Shown here piece by piece: positions 61,020 to 64,000 of a stretch of 64,000 nucleotides of DNA (within the stretch, counting starts at the first letter, position 1; every line of letters starts with the position of its first letter). This DNA is from Bradyrhizobium manausense. Lineage in GTDB: Bacteria > Pseudomonadota > Alphaproteobacteria > Rhizobiales > Xanthobacteraceae. The DNA is taken from positions 248,001 through 312,000 of the forward strand of contig NZ_JAFCKB010000006.1 of assembly GCF_018130615.1 (NCBI RefSeq), read 5' to 3'. A program made the position numbers and the translations under genes. Under the pieces are notes generated by a model. That model had not been told where the DNA came from and did not search any database. It worked only from the letters and a program-made list of their open reading frames with translations.

Positions 61020-64000
61020 ATGAACGTGACGGCTCTGAACGGGATTGAACGGCGGCGTTTGGTACGGCGATCGATATGCCTGCTTGCTCCCTCGCTGCTG
61101 GCCGTGCCGCTGATCACGCTAGATCGCGCCGAAGCCGCCTGCACGCCGACGTCTCCGGTCAATGGTGTGGTCGTGACCTGTACCGGAACGACAACCGATG
61201 CGAACGGTACCAGCGGATATGGGACGGCAACCGACGCCGGCAACACGATCAACCTGACGTCCGGTTCACAGGTGATCGGCACGAAATCAGGCATCACACT
61301 GGACCGGGGCGGCATCAACAATGCCGGCACCATCGTGGGAGGCTCCGCGGCAGTCAGCGGCGCGACCGGCATCGATGCCGGCAGAGACCTAGACCTGACG
61401 AACAACGGTAGCTCTGGTCTCGTTTCAGTAGCTGGTATCAACGCTATCGCCGTCAGGAGCCTCGGCACATTGAATGTGAGCAATCAGGGATCGATCTTTG
61501 CGAGCAGCGCCGGTGGGGTCGGGCTCCGGGGAAATATCGTCAACCTGACCGCCAACAGCGGCACTATCTTTGGTGCCACGACTGGGATATTCGCGGAGGC
61601 CGACGCCACAATCACCAACGGCGTCAACGGGGGCATTTCAGCTGGCCCCACCGGCATCGGAGTCACGGCGCAAGGCAAGGCGCTCATCGACAACGCAGGC
61701 GCTATTGCCGGATTGTACGCAATCAGCGCCGACTCTGTGACCGTTGCCAGCAATACCAAGAGTATCTTTGGTGGCGACAGGGGGATCTCCGCTCAGACCG
61801 CAGCTGATATCACCAACAATGTCGGCGGTACGATCGTCGCGAACAATGCAAATGGCACCGCCATTCTCAGCCAGGGCACGGCAACGGTCGCCAACGCCGG
61901 CATGATCCAAGGGCTGGCGAACGGAAGCAAAGCGATTGCCGCGGTAACAGTCGTGGTATCCTCGAATTCGGGCACGATCTCCGCGGGCGCCATGGCCGTG
62001 GCCGCCAATACCGCAACCGTCACGAACAGCAGCGGCGGCACGATCTCGGTGTTCGAAAACGACGGATCTGCCATCAATGCGGTGACGGCCAACGTCTCCA
62101 ATGCCGGACAGATTCTCGCGTCGGGTCCGGGCGGCATGGCGATCCTTGCCGGCACGGTGAACGTGACGGCCAACACGGGCATCATCTCGGGCGATTTCAA
62201 TGCCATCCGGTCGCCGTCGGGTGCAGTCACCGTCAGCAACAACCGCGGTACGATCCAGTCCACCAGCGACAATTCCCAGGCCATTTTTGCCGGAGCCGGA
62301 GCGACCATCGCCAACGCCGGCACGATCAAAGGGGGGCCGGTCAACGGAGCCGCGGTGTTTTCACAGACGACGGCAACCGTCACGAACGCCTCGGGAGGGC
62401 TGATTTCCGCCGGGAAGTTCGCGATCATCGCCGACCAGGTCAAGCTCAGCAATTCCGGCACGGTGGAGTCCACCAATACCGTCAATCCCGGCAATGCCAA
62501 TGCCGTCAATGCCCGCATCGCTGATATCACCAACTCAGGCACGCTTCGTTCGGCAGGAGAGGCGGCAATCGAGACGTTCAGTGCGCTGACGTTGAATAAT
62601 TCGGGAACGATCACGGGGGCGTTGAGTGGCATCGACACCAGCGGGCAAGCCGATATCGTCAACACCGGCGTCATCTCCGGACGAAACGCAGTCCTGGCCG
62701 GTGGCGGCCTCAATCTCACGAACGCGGCAGGCGGCATCATTTCCGGCACCGTCGATGGCATTTTTGTGCTGGGCGTCGGTGCAATCAGCAACGCCGGCAG
62801 CATCTCGGGGGGCGTTGCCGGCATTGCGACCAACACAGCCGCAACGATCGTCAACACGGGCTCCATCTCCGGCAAGATCGGTCTGAAGGTCGGGGAAGCG
62901 GCGAACATCACGAACTCCGGCACAATCACCGGCACCGGCGGCACGGCCATCCTGCTCTCCGAGAAGGCCGATACGCTGACACTGCTGCCGGGCTCGAAGA
63001 TCAATGGTGTGGTCGATTTCGGCTTCGGCAACGACGTCGTGAACGTCAACCTCACGCCGATCAACAGCAAGGTATCGTCGCTGACCAGCGTCGCGCTGCC
63101 GACGTTCACCAATTTCAACGGCACCATCAACACCAATATTTCCGGAGGAAATTTCCACGGCCCGTCGGTCGCCTCCGGTCTGGCGCTCGCGACTCTCGAT
63201 CCCACCGCGCTCGCCCAGACTGATCGCACGCTGATGGACTTCACCGGCGGCGTGTCCTCGCTCGTCCAGGGCCGCCTGAGCGGTGGTGCGGGCGGAGCCG
63301 GCAGCAACATGATGGCGATGGCCTATGCACCGGAGACCGCGCAGGTAGGTGCCGTCACCAAGGCGCCGCACAGCCTCTGGACGGATCCGGCGCCGATCAC
63401 GGTGTGGGCCAACAGCTTTGGCGGTCAGCGCATCCAGGACGAGACTGCTGCGACCCTACGCGCGACCTCGACGGCCTGGGGCGGTGCTATCGGCATCGAC
63501 CGCAAGATGCAGCCGGACTGGCTGGTCGGAGCCTTCCTCGGCGGTGGGCAGGGCGGTCTCTCGGTTGCGCTGAATTCGCAGTCGGTCGACACCAATTACG
63601 TCTTCGCCGGCGCCTACAGCCGCTTCGAATGGGCCTCACAGTTCTTCGACTTCACCATCCAGGGCGGCAATGCCGACAACAAATCGCGGCGGTTGGTCCT
63701 CAACAACACCGCCGTCGGCGGGATGGAGACGGCGACGGCCAACTACAGCGGCTGGTATGTTAGCCCGGAAATCGCCTACGGCTACAAGCTGGACGTCGGT
63801 AACGGCTATCTGCTGACCCCGACCGCGCGGCTGCGCTACGTCGCCGGCCGGTTCGACGGCTACAGCGAGGCCGGCTCCGCACAGGGCTTGTCGGTCGGCA
63901 GTCGCACGCTGCAGGATTTCGAAGAGCGCGGCGAGGTCGATCTCTCCCGGGTGACGCGCTTCGACAGCGGCGAGCTCAAGGCCAATATCCATGGCGGCGT
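61020..64000 (+). CDS. Autotransporter, tandem paralogue (3' end outside window)
   Basis: A 993-codon partial gene, same architecture as the one before it: signal sequence ([20 protein letters not shown]), passenger with the same ACTPTSPVN...VTCTG opening and NxGTI-type repeats, then a barrel starting at [20 protein letters not shown]. Its visible barrel region is nearly identical in sequence to that of the upstream gene, whereas the passengers differ widely. The last few dozen residues lie beyond the window. An ATG six bases earlier is in frame. Confidence 0.85.
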   Translation, partial: MNVTALNGIERRRLVRRSICLLAPSLLAVPLITLDRAEAACTPTSPVNGVVVTCTGTTTDANGTSGYGTATDAGNTINLTSGSQVIGTKSGITLDRGGINNAGTIVGGSAAVSGATGIDAGRDLDLTNNGSSGLVSVAGINAIAVRSLGTLNVSNQGSIFASSAGGVGLRGNIVNLTANSGTIFGATTGIFAEADATITNGVNGGISAGPTGIGVTAQGKALIDNAGAIAGLYAISADSVTVASNTKSIFGGDRGISAQTAADITNNVGGTIVANNANGTAILSQGTATVANAGMIQGLANGSKAIAAVTVVVSSNSGTISAGAMAVAANTATVTNSSGGTISVFENDGSAINAVTANVSNAGQILASGPGGMAILAGTVNVTANTGIISGDFNAIRSPSGAVTVSNNRGTIQSTSDNSQAIFAGAGATIANAGTIKGGPVNGAAVFSQTTATVTNASGGLISAGKFAIIADQVKLSNSGTVESTNTVNPGNANAVNARIADITNSGTLRSAGEAAIETFSALTLNNSGTITGALSGIDTSGQADIVNTGVISGRNAVLAGGGLNLTNAAGGIISGTVDGIFVLGVGAISNAGSISGGVAGIATNTAATIVNTGSISGKIGLKVGEAANITNSGTITGTGGTAILLSEKADTLTLLPGSKINGVVDFGFGNDVVNVNLTPINSKVSSLTSVALPTFTNFNGTINTNISGGNFHGPSVASGLALATLDPTALAQTDRTLMDFTGGVSSLVQGRLSGGAGGAGSNMMAMAYAPETAQVGAVTKAPHSLWTDPAPITVWANSFGGQRIQDETAATLRATSTAWGGAIGIDRKMQPDWLVGAFLGGGQGGLSVALNSQSVDTNYVFAGAYSRFEWASQFFDFTIQGGNADNKSRRLVLNNTAVGGMETATANYSGWYVSPEIAYGYKLDVGNGYLLTPTARLRYVAGRFDGYSEAGSAQGLSVGSRTLQDFEERGEVDLSRVTRFDSGELKANIHGG

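Noticed and set aside
61793-63310. Long minus-strand frame (505 codons) opposite the second autotransporter
   Set aside because: Pro/Ala/Val repeat translation mirroring the passenger repeats; arises from codon bias in the repeat, not a gene.
1-64000. tRNA, rRNA, CRISPR arrays, insertion sequences and integrases
   Set aside because: No cloverleaf-type T-loop patterns, evenly spaced direct repeats, or transposase/integrase motifs were recognised; the palindromes found are single intergenic elements.

Overview
The window looks like a chromosomal segment of a Bradyrhizobium-type alphaproteobacterium. It is GC-rich, carries a rhizobial AcpXL-type acyl carrier protein, DUF6894 mini-proteins, Bug/TctC binding proteins, and intergenic palindromes of families I associate with Bradyrhizobium and its relatives. 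No tRNA, rRNA, insertion sequence, integrase or CRISPR array was recognised. The gene content is dominated by catabolism of aromatic and N-heterocyclic acids.

Layout. 0-4.7 kb: the 5' part of acpXL, a ParB-like protein, a Crp/Fnr regulator and a set of very small proteins including two 67-aa paralogues. 4.7-8.5 kb: flavin reductase, MgtC-like protein, AhpD-like protein and a HerA-like ATPase, all on the minus strand. 8.9-9.9 kb: a two-domain extradiol dioxygenase. 10-24.8 kb: a coherent nicotinate catabolism region. It holds NicAB-like nicotinate hydroxylase with three fused haem c domains, 6-hydroxynicotinate reductase, a UPF0280/ApbE-like protein, a PF06684 protein, a branched-chain-type ABC importer, a MarR regulator, enamidase and a ferredoxin-NADP reductase. 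Palindromic operators sit in both divergent promoter regions. 24.9-30.4 kb: cytochrome P450, DUF763, MscS channel and PepSY proteins.

30.6-43.9 kb: orphan periplasmic binding proteins, a TetR regulator, then a tightly overlapping run of genes (two LigI-like hydrolases, a dicarboxylate symporter, GalB-like hydratase, LigK-like aldolase, a 4,5-dihydroxyphthalate decarboxylase-like protein and a 6PGDH-like dehydrogenase). Two cytosine-deaminase-like amidohydrolases follow. 43.9-53.4 kb: acyl-CoA dehydrogenase, a GH172 protein, acyl-CoA ligase, a Baeyer-Villiger-type monooxygenase overlapping a shikimate-dehydrogenase-like gene, a lytic transglycosylase, small genes and a MaoC protein. 53.5-64 kb: a secreted protein, LuxR and AraC regulators, and two tandem autotransporters, the second cut by the window end.

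How the genes work together. Nicotinate would be imported, hydroxylated to 6-hydroxynicotinate by the molybdenum enzyme NicAB (electrons leaving through cytochrome c), reduced to 6-oxo-tetrahydronicotinate by Hnr (electrons probably from NADPH through Fpr and a ferredoxin), then opened by enamidase. This couples a respiratory first step to a reductive ring-opening branch known from the anaerobe Eubacterium barkeri. The 33-40 kb run encodes the lower 4,5-cleavage route (pyrone hydrolase, oxalomesaconate hydratase, CHA aldolase). Its TetR gene shares a 40-bp promoter/operator block with the extradiol dioxygenase 24 kb away, which suggests that the two belong to one regulon.
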